The notes below the pieces were generated by a model that searched no databases, was not told where the DNA came from, and saw only the letters and a list, made by a program, of their open reading frames with translations. From positions 806,001-870,000 of the forward strand of contig NZ_JACHLN010000002.1 in NCBI RefSeq assembly GCF_014204495.1: 64,000 nt of DNA. The letters are read 5' to 3'. The stretch is from Sphingomonas kyeonggiensis. Its GTDB lineage: Bacteria; Pseudomonadota; Alphaproteobacteria; Sphingomonadales; Sphingomonadaceae. This document shows, piece by piece, positions 47,002 through 55,025 of the stretch; the stretch's first letter is position 1, and every line of letters starts with the position of its first letter. The position numbers were made by a program, and so were the translations under genes.

Positions 47002-48330
47002 ATGGCGGAAAGCCGGATCGAGCGCCACTTCGCGCTGGCCGAGCGCGGCACCACGGTGCGCACCGAAGTGCTGGCGGGCGGGACGACCTTCCTCACCATG
47101 GGCTATATCATCGTGGTCAACCCCGCGATCCTCGGCGCGGCGGGCATGCCGGTGGCCGCGGTCGCCGCCGCGACCTGCCTTGCCGCCGGGCTTGCCAGCA
47201 TCCTGATGGGGCTCACGGCCAATGTGCCGCTCGCACTGGCGCCGGGCATGGGGCTCAACGCCTATTTCGCCTTCACCGTGGTGCAGGGCATGGGGGTGCC
47301 CTGGCCGGTCGCGCTGGGTTGCGTGTTCCTGTCCGGCATTGCCTTCCTGCTGCTCACCTTTGCCGGCATCCGCCAGCTCATCATCGCCGCGATCCCGCCC
47401 CAGCTGTTCGCGGCGGTCGCGGGCGGCATCGGCCTGTTCATCGGCCTGATCGGCCTGAAGAACGCCGGGATCATCGTCACCAGCCCGGCGACTTCGGTGA
47501 CGCTGGGCGACCTCCATGCCCCCGGCGCGGCGCTCGCATTGTTCGGGCTGGTCCTCACCGCCGGGCTGGCGGCGTGGAAGATACGCGGCGCGATCCTGAT
47601 CGGCATCGCCGCCACCACGCTGGCCGGATGGGCAACCGGCCAGGTTTCCTTCAAGCCCGAACCCTATGACCTAACCGCGATCGGCCAGGTCGCCTTCCAT
47701 CTCGACCTTGCCGGCGTGTTCGGCCTGTCGGGCAGCCATGGCCTGGGGCTGTTCGAGATCCTGTTCGTCTTCCTCTTCGTCGATCTTTTCGACAATGTCG
47801 GCACGCTGGTCGGCGTCACCCGCCGCGCCGGGCTGATCGACGAACAGGGGCGCATTCCGCGGCTCAACCGCATATTGTTCACCGATGCCGTGGCGAGCAT
47901 CGCCGGCAGCCTCGCCGGCACCAGCACCGTCACTTCCTATGTCGAGAGCGCTGCCGGCGTGCAGGCGGGCGGACGCACGGGCCTCACCGCCGTGGTCACG
48001 GGCATCCTCTTCCTGCTCGCGATGTTCGTCGCGCCCTGGGCGCAGCTGGTGCCGCTGGCGGCGACCGCGCCGGCCTTGGTGCTGGTCGGCGGGCTGATGA
48101 TGGCGCCGCTTGCGGACGTGGACTGGGACGATGCCGAAATCGCAATACCGGCCTTCCTCACCGTCGCGATGATCCCCTTCACCTTTTCGATCGCCAACGG
48201 GCTGGCCTTCGGGATCACAGCATATGCGCTCATCCGCTTGATTAGAGGCAAGATTACTGCCGGAGACTGGCTGCTGCTGGTGCTTGCCGGGCTGTTCGTG
48301 ATCCGCTTCGCCTGGCTGGCGGCCGGCTGA
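47002..48330 (+). CDS. NCS2/AzgA-type purine permease
   Basis: 442 residues from ATG 47002, preceded by GGGGGA; a start 105 bases upstream lies in the divergent gene and was rejected. The protein has about twelve or more transmembrane segments. AzgA/PbuG-branch signatures are GTTFLTMGYIIVVNPAIL, ALAPGMGLNAYFAFTVV, FLFVDLFDNVGTLVGV and GTSTVTSYVESAAGVQAGGR. This branch imports adenine, guanine or hypoxanthine with protons. No purine-metabolism gene is adjacent, and no purine riboswitch structure is seen in the short leader. Confidence 0.93.
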   Translation: MAESRIERHFALAERGTTVRTEVLAGGTTFLTMGYIIVVNPAILGAAGMPVAAVAAATCLAAGLASILMGLTANVPLALAPGMGLNAYFAFTVVQGMGVPWPVALGCVFLSGIAFLLLTFAGIRQLIIAAIPPQLFAAVAGGIGLFIGLIGLKNAGIIVTSPATSVTLGDLHAPGAALALFGLVLTAGLAAWKIRGAILIGIAATTLAGWATGQVSFKPEPYDLTAIGQVAFHLDLAGVFGLSGSHGLGLFEILFVFLFVDLFDNVGTLVGVTRRAGLIDEQGRIPRLNRILFTDAVASIAGSLAGTSTVTSYVESAAGVQAGGRTGLTAVVTGILFLLAMFVAPWAQLVPLAATAPALVLVGGLMMAPLADVDWDDAEIAIPAFLTVAMIPFTFSIANGLAFGITAYALIRLIRGKITAGDWLLLVLAGLFVIRFAWLAAG

Positions 48331-48340
48331 CGCTACGTAG

Positions 48341-48356
48341 TGGAAACCGGTTTCCA
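48341..48356. promoter_or_regulatory. Perfect 16-bp palindrome, LacI-type operator
   Basis: TGGAAACCGGTTTCCA is its own reverse complement and has the central CG typical of LacI/GalR-family operators. It ends 30 bases before the uxaA start. A TATAT-like box at 48373-48378 would place the palindrome over the -35 region, fitting repression. No LacI-family gene is in the window. Confidence 0.8.
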
Positions 48357-48386
48357 TGCGGCCGGCGCGGACCTATATCGGCGCAC

Positions 48387-49844
48387 ATGACGCTCGCCCT
48401 GTTCCGCATTGCCCCCAATGACAGCACCGCCACGGCGCTGCGCGACCTCGAAGCCGGCGAGCAGGCGCTGGGCGTGACGCTCGCCGCCCCGGTGGCGAAG
48501 GGGCACAAGGTTGCGGTCAAGCCGATCGCGGCGGGCGAACCCGTGCTCAAGTTCGGCTTCCCGATCGGCGTCGCCACCCGCGACATCGCGCCGGGCGAGC
48601 ATGTCCACACGCATAATGTCTCGACCGCGCTCAGGGGCAGCGGCGACTATGTCTTCGCGCCCTCCATGCACGACGATGCCGGCTTCGAGGGCCCGGGCTT
48701 CCTGGGCTATCGCCGCGCCAATGGCCGGGTCGGCACCCGCAACGAGATCTGGGTGATCCCCACGGTCGGCTGTGTCGGGCGCACCGCCCAGAAGATCGCC
48801 GAGCGCGCCGCGGTGCTGCACGCCGGCAAGATCGACGGCGTCCACGCGTTCCCGCATCCGTTCGGCTGCTCGCAGCTCGGCGATGATCTCCAGGGCACCC
48901 GCGCGATCCTGTCGGCGCTTGCCAACCATCCCAATGCCGGCGGCGTGCTGATCGTCGGGCTCGGCTGCGAGAACAACCAGATCAAGGGGATGCTGGAAGG
49001 CATCGACCACCCGAACCTGCGCACCCTCGGCGCCCAGATGGCAAGCGACGAGATCGAGGAAGGCCTGGCGCTGGTCGAGGAACTCGTCGCCGGTGCCCAG
49101 GCCGAGCGCACCCCCGCCCCGCTTTCCGAGCTGGTGCTCGGCGTGAAGTGCGGCGGCTCGGACGGTTTCTCGGGCCTCACCGCCAATCCGCTGGTCGGGC
49201 GCATGGCCGATGCGGTCACCGGCGCCGGCGGCACCGCGATCCTCACCGAGATCCCCGAGATCTTCGGCGCCGAGCAGCTGCTGATGGCCCGCGCCAGCGA
49301 CGAAGCGGTGTTCGACGGCATCGTCCACCTGGTCAATGACTTCAAAGACTATTTCGTCCGCAACGGCGAGCCGGTCTCGGAGAACCCCTCGCCCGGCAAC
49401 ATCGCCGGCGGCATCACCACGCTCGAGGAGAAGTCGCTGGGTGCGGTGCAGAAGGCCGGGCATGCCATTGTCACGGACGTGATCCCCTATGGCGGGCAGG
49501 TCCGGCGCAAGGGGCTGACCCTGCTCGAGGCGCCCGGCAACGACGCCGTCTCCTCGACCGCGCTGGCCGCCGCGGGCGCGACCGCGATCCTGTTCACCAC
49601 CGGCCGCGGCACCCCGCTGGGCTTCCCGGTGCCGACGATCAAGATCGCCTCGAACCATGATCTCGCCACCCGCAAGCCCGGCTGGATCGACTTCGACGCG
49701 GGCCAGGTGCTCGAAGACGGCATGGACAGCGCCGCCGATGCGCTGCTCGATACGATCGCCGCGATCGCATCAGGCAAGGAAACCGCCGCCGAGCGCAATG
49801 GCGAGCGCGAAATCGCGATCTGGAAGCGCGGCGTAACGCTCTGA
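48387..49844 (+). CDS. uxaA: Altronate dehydratase (UxaA family)
   Basis: 485 residues. N-terminal SAF domain (about 1-95) with APNDSTATALRDLEAGE and GEHVHTHNVST. The catalytic domain has GYRRANGRVGTRNEIWVIPT, the Cys/His segments VGCVGRTAQ and HPFGCSQLGDD, GLGCENNQIKG, LGVKCGGSDGFSGLTANPL and PSPGNIAGGITTLEEKSLG. The family dehydrates D-altronate to 2-keto-3-deoxygluconate in hexuronate catabolism using iron. The length is normal. No Shine-Dalgarno is visible, and a promoter-like TATAT lies nine bases before ATG, so the mRNA may be nearly leaderless. The neighbouring palindrome points to sugar-acid control by a LacI-type repressor. Confidence 0.93.
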   Translation: MTLALFRIAPNDSTATALRDLEAGEQALGVTLAAPVAKGHKVAVKPIAAGEPVLKFGFPIGVATRDIAPGEHVHTHNVSTALRGSGDYVFAPSMHDDAGFEGPGFLGYRRANGRVGTRNEIWVIPTVGCVGRTAQKIAERAAVLHAGKIDGVHAFPHPFGCSQLGDDLQGTRAILSALANHPNAGGVLIVGLGCENNQIKGMLEGIDHPNLRTLGAQMASDEIEEGLALVEELVAGAQAERTPAPLSELVLGVKCGGSDGFSGLTANPLVGRMADAVTGAGGTAILTEIPEIFGAEQLLMARASDEAVFDGIVHLVNDFKDYFVRNGEPVSENPSPGNIAGGITTLEEKSLGAVQKAGHAIVTDVIPYGGQVRRKGLTLLEAPGNDAVSSTALAAAGATAILFTTGRGTPLGFPVPTIKIASNHDLATRKPGWIDFDAGQVLEDGMDSAADALLDTIAAIASGKETAAERNGEREIAIWKRGVTL

Positions 49845-49902
49845 ATTAGCCTCACCCGTTTCGGAACGGACGAGTCATGACTGTGCGCCCGCTCCATTTC
49901 TG

Positions 49903-49910
49903 TTAACCAT
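49903..49910 (+). promoter_or_regulatory. TTAACCAT half-site (CtrA-like)
   Basis: TTAACCAT, 27 bases before the start of the Cys-rich membrane protein gene. It matches the half-site used by CtrA in some alphaproteobacterial promoters, but no second TTAA is seven bases away. Confidence 0.3.
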
Positions 49911-49936
49911 ATCCTCCGCGACTCAGGGGGGATGAC

Positions 49937-50866
49937 GTGGCGACTATTCTGGCTTCGATCGGCAACCTGGCGACGAGCGCGACCAAGGCCGCCGCCGCCC
50001 AGCCGATCAGCGCCGATGCGATCTACTGGCCGGCCTGGATCCTGGTCGGCGGCGTGCTGCTCGCGCTGCTCGCGGTGATCGGCATCCTCACCTCGCTCAA
50101 GGCCGCCTTGCTCGCCAAGCCGAAGAAGCGCGATGAGGAATTCACCCGGATGCTGGCCCGACAGGTGTGGAAGCACACCGCGACGGTCACCGACATCTTC
50201 GCCCAGCGCCTGCGCCAGCCGCAGCGCGACGTGGTGACGCTGCGCGTGCTGCTCCGCCTGCTGCGCGAGGACATTGCCGGTCCGGTCAATTTCGTCGAGC
50301 AGATGCGCCCGCACGCCCCGGCGAGCTGGCCCGATTACGAGCTGTTCGCCGCCTTCAACAACTGGAGCGGGCAGATCGCGGCGATGGAATCGCAGCTCGC
50401 CGACATGCAGCAGATGCTGAGCTATCCGGCTGTCCGCGAGCCGGTCGACGCGCACCGCGACGCGATGCTCGTCCATTTCTACGCCACCGAGCAGGTCGCG
50501 ATGGGCCAGACCGTCTCGACGCTCGGCAACCACGCCATCGCCGTGTGCGAGGCGGCAAAGAAAGTGCTGAAGAAAGAGCCCGGCGGTTTCAAGTTCGGCG
50601 GCGCCGGCCACGATCCTGACGAGGAGCACGACCATGGCTGCCCGGCCTGTGGCGGTGGCCCGCACAGCGCCTATGCCGGCGCCAATGCGCGCGATCTGCT
50701 GCCGCTGCCCGATCCGCCCGAGAAGCCGAAGAAGAAGGAAGAGCCCAAGCCGGCCGCCGCGCAGCTCTGCTACTGCGTGACGCCGCAGCCCTGCCATGTC
50801 TGCACGCCGGTGCCCTGCGCCTGCACGTGCAGCTGCAAATCGGCCCCCGCGACGGCGCATCACTAG
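49937..50866 (+). CDS. Membrane protein with Cys/His-rich C-terminus
   Basis: 309 residues; GTG start with GGGGGGA upstream (the ATG at 49932 is out of frame). One transmembrane segment at about 32-58 (AWILVGGVLLALLAVIGI) is followed by a helical, probably cytoplasmic region (about 65-215). The last ~75 residues hold ten Cys and several His: HDHGCPACGGG, a Lys/Pro-rich linker (PPEKPKKKEEPKP), then LCYC, CHVC and CACTCSC. This spacing is suited to metal binding or disulfide clusters. I do not recognise a family. The gene is monocistronic, with a CtrA-like half-site before it. Confidence 0.75.
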   Translation: MATILASIGNLATSATKAAAAQPISADAIYWPAWILVGGVLLALLAVIGILTSLKAALLAKPKKRDEEFTRMLARQVWKHTATVTDIFAQRLRQPQRDVVTLRVLLRLLREDIAGPVNFVEQMRPHAPASWPDYELFAAFNNWSGQIAAMESQLADMQQMLSYPAVREPVDAHRDAMLVHFYATEQVAMGQTVSTLGNHAIAVCEAAKKVLKKEPGGFKFGGAGHDPDEEHDHGCPACGGGPHSAYAGANARDLLPLPDPPEKPKKKEEPKPAAAQLCYCVTPQPCHVCTPVPCACTCSCKSAPATAHH

Positions 50867-50977
50867 GTCGTTTCGGCGGCGGCGAAACCTTGCTGCACTG
50901 CGATAAACCGGAGGTGCCCGGCATTGAAGCGTTAACCCTCGTCCCCTAGAGTCCCCCGGGGATTTTGGGGTGGGTTG

Positions 50978-51208
50978 ATGACCGAGTTTCTCGTCTTCGC
51001 ATATGCAATGCTGGCCATGTTCGTGATCCAGTCGATGGCGCGCAACCATCGCGAGCAGCGTGCCAATTCGCAGGTGGTGACGATGGTCGGCTGGGGCCTG
51101 TTCTCGCTCTCCTCGACGCTGGCGGTGCTGCTCGGTGCGGTTGCGCTGGCACTGGCGATGGGCGCCAACATTCCGCTTCCCCAGGGCTTCGAAGCGCCGC
51201 TATTCTGA
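50978..51208 (+). CDS. Small two-helix membrane protein
   Basis: 76 residues; ATG 50978 preceded by GGGGTGGG (a TTG just before it is in frame). Two hydrophobic segments (FLVFAYAMLAMFVIQ and LFSLSSTLAVLLGAVALALAMG) flank a basic loop RNHREQRANSQ. Codon use is normal for the window. It ends five bases before the carbonic anhydrase start, so the two are probably cotranscribed. No family recognised. Confidence 0.7.
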   Translation: MTEFLVFAYAMLAMFVIQSMARNHREQRANSQVVTMVGWGLFSLSSTLAVLLGAVALALAMGANIPLPQGFEAPLF

Positions 51209-51213
51209 GCGGC

Positions 51214-51738
51214 ATGCCGCTATACGAATTTGCCGGGCGCCGCCCGCTTGTCGCCGAGGATGCCTGGATCGCGCCGAGCGCGGACCTGATCGGCGACGTC
51301 CATCTCGCCGCGCTCGCCTCGGTCTGGTTCGGCGCCGTGATCCGCGCCGACAACACCCCGATCCTGGTCGGCGCCCGTTCGAACATCCAGGACGGCGCGA
51401 TGCTCCATTCCGATCCCGGCACCCCCTGCACCGTGGGGGAAGACGTCACCGTCGGCCATCACGCGATCCTGCACGGCTGCACCATCGGAAACCGCACGCT
51501 GATCGGCATGGGCGCGACGATCCTCAACCGCGCGGTGATCGGCGAGGATTGCCTGGTCGGCGCCGGCGCGCTGGTCACCGAGGGCAAGGAGTTCCCCGCA
51601 GGCCATCTGATCGTCGGCAGCCCCGCCAAGGCGATCCGCCCGCTCGACGACATGCAGAAGGCGATGCTCAAGGCCAGCGCCGCCCTCTACGCCGCCAAGC
51701 AGCGCGAATATGCCGCCGGATTGAAGCGGATCGACTGA
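51214..51738 (+). CDS. Gamma-class carbonic anhydrase family protein
   Basis: 174 residues from ATG 51214; longer in-frame starts overlap the small membrane gene in another frame. Left-handed beta-helix hexapeptide repeats (IGDVHLAALASVWFGAVIR, IGNRTLIGMGATILNRAVIG) are present. The zinc-ligand triad is H65 (MLHSDPG), H82 and H87 (GHHAILHG). The C-terminal helix is MQKAMLKASAALYAAKQREY. Family members interconvert CO2 and bicarbonate or bind acyl-CoA (YrdA/PaaY-like); a complete His triad keeps catalysis possible. Confidence 0.92.
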   Translation: MPLYEFAGRRPLVAEDAWIAPSADLIGDVHLAALASVWFGAVIRADNTPILVGARSNIQDGAMLHSDPGTPCTVGEDVTVGHHAILHGCTIGNRTLIGMGATILNRAVIGEDCLVGAGALVTEGKEFPAGHLIVGSPAKAIRPLDDMQKAMLKASAALYAAKQREYAAGLKRID

Positions 51739-51807
51739 GCCGCTTACCGACAACCGTCACATTGCCGGTCTAGCCCAAGCCCTGGATTCGGTTTCGGGAG
51801 GTGCGCG

Positions 51808-52221
51808 ATGGGCTTGTTCGACTGGTTGAAGCGCTTCGCCAAGGCACCCGCCACCGCTGCGGCGGAGCCCACCCCGCCCGTGCCTGCATCCGAGCCGGAG
51901 AGCGGCTGGCACACCGGCTGCGAAGGCGAAACGCTCTGGGTGCTCGATCCCGAGGGCAAGCGCCACACGCTGCCGCTCTCGCATCTCCACGCGGTCGCGA
52001 TCGAGACCAGCGACACCGGCCCGCTGGGCGACGATTTCTGGTGGCTGTTCTACGGCCCGGACGAGGACGTCGCCTTCACCCTGCCCGGCGGCGCGAGCGG
52101 CGAAGGCGCGATGGCGGAGAAGATCGCTGCCCTGCCCGACTTCCACCACGACATGTATGCCGCCGCGATCCGCTCGACCGATGTCGATACCTTCGTCGTC
52201 TGGCAGCGGCCCTTCGACTAA
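51808..52221 (+). CDS. Hypothetical acidic protein
   Basis: 137 residues; GGGAGG seven bases before ATG. The N-terminus MGLFDWLKRFAKAP is amphipathic, followed by a Pro/Ala-rich linker (about 15-32). A compact domain (about 33-137) contains GETLWVLDPEGKRHTLPLSH, DDFWWLFYGPDEDVAFTLPG and TFVVWQRPFD. No signal peptide or membrane segment is visible. The family is not recognised. Its TAA stop shares two bases with the stop of the opposite 55-residue gene. Confidence 0.75.
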   Translation: MGLFDWLKRFAKAPATAAAEPTPPVPASEPESGWHTGCEGETLWVLDPEGKRHTLPLSHLHAVAIETSDTGPLGDDFWWLFYGPDEDVAFTLPGGASGEGAMAEKIAALPDFHHDMYAAAIRSTDVDTFVVWQRPFD

Positions 52222-52385
52222 TTGTCGAGCCGCTTGGTCACCTCATAGCCCGCCTTGCGCAGCGCCATCACCGCGGCCAGCGCCTGGTAATGGCTCTCCT
52301 GCCCCGGCTCGTAGAGCTGGCCGCTCTGCTGGCCGGCGGCTTTGATCGCGTCGCGGACGATGATGTAGATCTCGTTGGTGACCAT
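52218..52385 (-). CDS. Small 55-residue hypothetical protein
   Basis: A short frame read directly: ATG at 52385 with GGGGAGCG before it, stop TAG at 52220-52218. The product begins MVTNEIYIIVRDAIKAAGQ and ends GYEVTKRLDN. It has mixed, balanced composition, helix-turn-helix-like amphipathicity and strongly G/C-ending codons like real neighbours, and it fills an otherwise empty stretch. It converges on the acidic hypothetical gene and overlaps its stop codon by two bases. Function unknown. Confidence 0.7.
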   Translation of the reverse strand: MVTNEIYIIVRDAIKAAGQQSGQLYEPGQESHYQALAAVMALRKAGYEVTKRLDN

Positions 52386-52563
52386 GGCGCTCCCCGGAAC
52401 CGTTGCGTGCCCTGGAAATGGGGAAGCCTCGGGCAGGCTTCAATGCGATTCGGTCCGAGTCGGCCCTATCGCTGCACTGCAGCATGCGCGCGCAAGCCGC
52501 GCTTACGTAGCGTCGCCTGCACCGGGCTGGACGGCCATTCCGGTTTCGCTACAAAACTGATCC

Positions 52564-53508
52564 ATGGCATTGCCTCCGCTCTTCGATCGCCTCCGGCTCC
52601 CGGTCATCGGCTCGCCGCTGTTCATCATCTCGGTGCCCGAGCTGGTCATCGCCCAGTGCAAGGCGGGGATCGTCGGATCCTTCCCGGCGCTGAACGCCCG
52701 GCCGGACACCCGGCTCGACGAATGGCTGCACCAGATCACCGAGGAGCTGGCCGCCTGGGACCGCGACAATCCGGACACCCCGGCCGCGCCCTTCGCGGTC
52801 AACCAGATCGTCCACCGCTCCAACCCGCGGCTCGAGCATGACGTCGCCGCCTGCGCCAAGTGGAAGGTGCCGATCGTCATCACCTCGCTCGGCGCCCGGC
52901 CCGAACTGAACGACGCGGTGCACAGCTGGGGCGGCATCACCCTGCACGACGTGATCGACGATCGCTTCGCCCACAAGGCCGTGGAAAAGGGCGCGGACGG
53001 CCTGATCCTCGTCGCCACCGGCGCCGGCGGCCATGCCGGCCGGCTCAGCCCCTTCGCGCTCGTCCAGGAAGTGCGCGAATGGTTCGACGGGCCCGTGATC
53101 CTGTCGGGCGCGATCGCCAATGGCCGCTCGGTGCTGGCCGCCCAGGCGATGGGCGCCGACCTCGCCTATATCGGCTCGCCCTTCATCGCGACCGACGAGG
53201 CCAATGCCCAGCCCGACTACAAGCAGGGCATCGTCGACGGCACCGCCGACGACATCGTCTATTCGAACCTCTTCACCGGCGTGCACGGCAACTACCTCAA
53301 GGCGTCGATCGTCAATGCCGGGCTCGATCCCGACAATCTGCCCGAGAGCGATCCGAGCGCGATGAACTTCGGCGGCGCCAAGGCCTGGAAGGACATCTGG
53401 GGCTCAGGCCAGGGCATCGGCGCGGTCCATGCGATCGAGCCGGCCGCGGTGAAGATCGAGCGGATGAAGGCGGAATACGCCGCGGCCAAGGCTGCGCTCT
53501 GCGGCTAG
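52564..53508 (+). CDS. Nitronate monooxygenase / enoyl reductase-like flavoprotein
   Basis: 314 residues. TIM-barrel FMN protein of the 2-nitropropane dioxygenase family: PVIGSPLFIISVPELV at the N-terminus, GIVGSFPALNARP, VITSLGARPE, GADGLILVATGAGGHAGR with H157 in the GGH motif, GPVILSGAIANGRS and GADLAYIGSPFIAT for phosphate binding. The C-terminal third (DPSAMNFGGAKAWKDIWGSG) is usual for the longer family branch. It probably oxidises nitronates or reduces an unsaturated substrate using FMN. It is a single gene, and an inverted repeat pair follows it. Confidence 0.9.
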   Translation: MALPPLFDRLRLPVIGSPLFIISVPELVIAQCKAGIVGSFPALNARPDTRLDEWLHQITEELAAWDRDNPDTPAAPFAVNQIVHRSNPRLEHDVAACAKWKVPIVITSLGARPELNDAVHSWGGITLHDVIDDRFAHKAVEKGADGLILVATGAGGHAGRLSPFALVQEVREWFDGPVILSGAIANGRSVLAAQAMGADLAYIGSPFIATDEANAQPDYKQGIVDGTADDIVYSNLFTGVHGNYLKASIVNAGLDPDNLPESDPSAMNFGGAKAWKDIWGSGQGIGAVHAIEPAAVKIERMKAEYAAAKAALCG

Positions 53509-53524
53509 CCGCGTTCTGGCAGCG

Positions 53525-53624
53525 GTTCCCCGGCGAAGGCCGGGGTCCAATTGCCGTGCGCTCCGAGAGGCTACCGCGCCATCGATAGCGCGCCGAGACT
53601 AGGCCCCGGCCTTCGCCGGGGAAC
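53525..53624. repeat. Paired inverted repeat (CCCCGGCGAAGGCCGGGG)
   Basis: Copies at 53525-53548 and, inverted, 53602-53624, between convergent genes. Each copy is itself a hairpin with a 7-bp GC stem and GAAG or CTTC loop. Same arrangement as the other four pairs in the window. Confidence 0.8.
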
Positions 53625-53673
53625 TGAGAAGAAACGAACGTCGCTCTACCCCTCCCAGAGGAGGGAAACGGAT

Positions 53674-54132
53674 TTAGAAAGCAGCCGCCAGCCGGTCCAT
53701 CATGCTGCGCGCCGGGCTTTCGATCACGACATTCTCGTCGAGCGTCTCGTCGAGCCGGGCGACGCGGCGATACAGGTCGATGCTGGTGGTGATGATCCCC
53801 ACCGCGTTCGGCGGCATTGCGTCCAGCAGCGCCTCCTCGGTCTCCGGTGCGTCGCCCAGCCGGCGCGACGGCATCAGCGCGTCCCCGGGCTGGATCTCGC
53901 CGGCGTCGACCGCGCGCTGGGTGAGCAGCCAGGCGATGATGTGCATCAGCCGCGTGGTCACCTTGAGCGACTCGCAGGAGAAGGCGACGCGATTGAGCGC
54001 TTCCAGTGACTCGCGCTCGTCCCGGCCCAGCTCGTCGAAATAGCCGCGGGCCTCGTCGGCCAGCAGCATGGCCTCGACATAGAGCGAGTCGATCAGCTTT
54101 CGGTGAATCTGCGCGGTGCCCTGTTTCCCCAT
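53674..54132 (-). CDS. rcdA: RcdA-like protease adaptor (DUF1465)
   Basis: 152 residues, all-helical: LIDSLYVEAMLLADEARGYF, LEALNRVAFSCESLKVTTRL, MHIIAWLLTQRAVDAGEI and the DUF1465 signature VGIITTSIDLYRRVARLDE. In Caulobacter, RcdA helps ClpXP degrade CtrA and other cell-cycle proteins. The length is slightly below that of the Caulobacter protein, whose C-terminal tail is longer. A dyad CGAAAT-N5-ATTTCG lies upstream at 54163-54179. The family is clear; the role in CtrA turnover here is inferred by homology. Confidence 0.88.
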   Translation of the reverse strand: MGKQGTAQIHRKLIDSLYVEAMLLADEARGYFDELGRDERESLEALNRVAFSCESLKVTTRLMHIIAWLLTQRAVDAGEIQPGDALMPSRRLGDAPETEEALLDAMPPNAVGIITTSIDLYRRVARLDETLDENVVIESPARSMMDRLAAAF

Positions 54133-54213
54133 ATGGCAACGCTGCCACAGCCTCGATGGTAACGAAATGCTTAATTTCGCAGTGATTTCGTCCCGATCCG
54201 GATCAGGGCCGAA

Positions 54214-54411
54214 TCAGGCGATGATATCGGGGATAAGCTGGTCCTCCAGCTGCACGATTTCATCGCGCAGCATCAGCTTGCGCTTCTTGAGCCGGGCAAC
54301 CTGAAGCTGGTCGGAGGTGCCGGTGGCGAGCAGTGCATCGATTGCCGCATCCAGATCGCGATGCTCGGTCCGCACCGCTTCGAGCCGACGCACAATCTCT
54401 TTCTCGTCCAT
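54214..54411 (-). CDS. YdcH-like DUF465 coiled-coil protein
   Basis: 65 residues from ATG 54411; a longer frame from 54447 lacks a ribosome site and adds sequence atypical for the family. Two antiparallel helices: MDEKEIVRRLEAVRTEHRDL and LKKRKLMLRDEIVQLEDQLI, linked by TGTSDQLQVAR. The second helix KKRKLxLKDEI is the DUF465 hallmark. Function in the family is not established. It is upstream of rcdA on the same strand and divergent from a second, shorter member of the same family. Confidence 0.88.
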   Translation of the reverse strand: MDEKEIVRRLEAVRTEHRDLDAAIDALLATGTSDQLQVARLKKRKLMLRDEIVQLEDQLIPDIIA

Positions 54412-54578
54412 CGCGAACGCCCCCGTACTCAGATCTCCCTGCACCACGCCGGAAAGCTCCGCAACGGATCATCGCGCTAATTTTGCATATCGTCGATTCG
54501 GCAAGATTCACCCGCGACAAAGCTGTGGAAAAGTGATCTATTCGCAGGTTCCGGCCACCGATGAAGGAGACTGCTTCC

Positions 54579-54734
54579 ATGCAGAACGCGCATTTCTCGG
54601 CACTCTCGGCCAAGCACTCCGTGCTCGACCAGCGAATCGCCGCCGAATCGCAAAGGCCCCAGCCGGACCATCTGGTCCTGGCGTCCCTGAAGAAGCAGAA
54701 GCTTCGGCTCAAGGAAGAGATGGCGCGCCCCTAG
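54579..54734 (+). CDS. Second small YdcH-like DUF465 protein
   Basis: 51 residues, found by reading the sequence; ATG 54579 follows AAGGAGA by nine bases (an in-frame ATG at 54561 lacks a site). The first helix includes LSAKHSVLDQRIAAES, and the second has HLVLASLKKQKLRLKEEMAR, matching the KKxKLxLKEE signature of the divergent neighbour. Divergent paired arrangement with that gene suggests a duplicated family sharing a promoter region. Function unknown. Confidence 0.82.
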   Translation: MQNAHFSALSAKHSVLDQRIAAESQRPQPDHLVLASLKKQKLRLKEEMARP

Positions 54735-54845
54735 GCAGCGCCGCGCAAACAGGGGTGTGGCCAGGCCGCACCCCGACGGCGCGAGATCATCGGAAAAGCA
54801 CGCTCCAAGGTGAGGGCCACCCCTTCGCCCATGCTCCCTTCACCC

Positions 54846-54981
54846 GTCATTCCCGCGAAGGCGGGAATCCAGGGTAGCTTGGGACCTGGTAAGCAATGGA
54901 ACGCCGCCCTCTTCGGAGACGGCAAAGCGAGCCCTGCGTCAATCGCGCCGGGCTCTGGATCCCCGCCTTCGCGGGGATGAC
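54846..54981. repeat. Paired inverted repeat (TCCCGCGAAGGCGGGA type)
   Basis: GTCATTCCCGCGAAGGCGGG at 54846, and its inverted relative ending 54981. The stem pairs TTCCC/GGGAA in the first copy and TCCCC/GGGGA in the second, a compensatory change. The core resembles the neisserial dRS3 repeat (ATTCCC-N8-GGGAAT). The 291-base gap 54735-55025 holds nothing else I can support. Confidence 0.8.
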
Positions 54982-55025
54982 GACCTGAATGGAAAATCCC
55001 GAACAGCGAAAGCCGCAGGCGCGAC

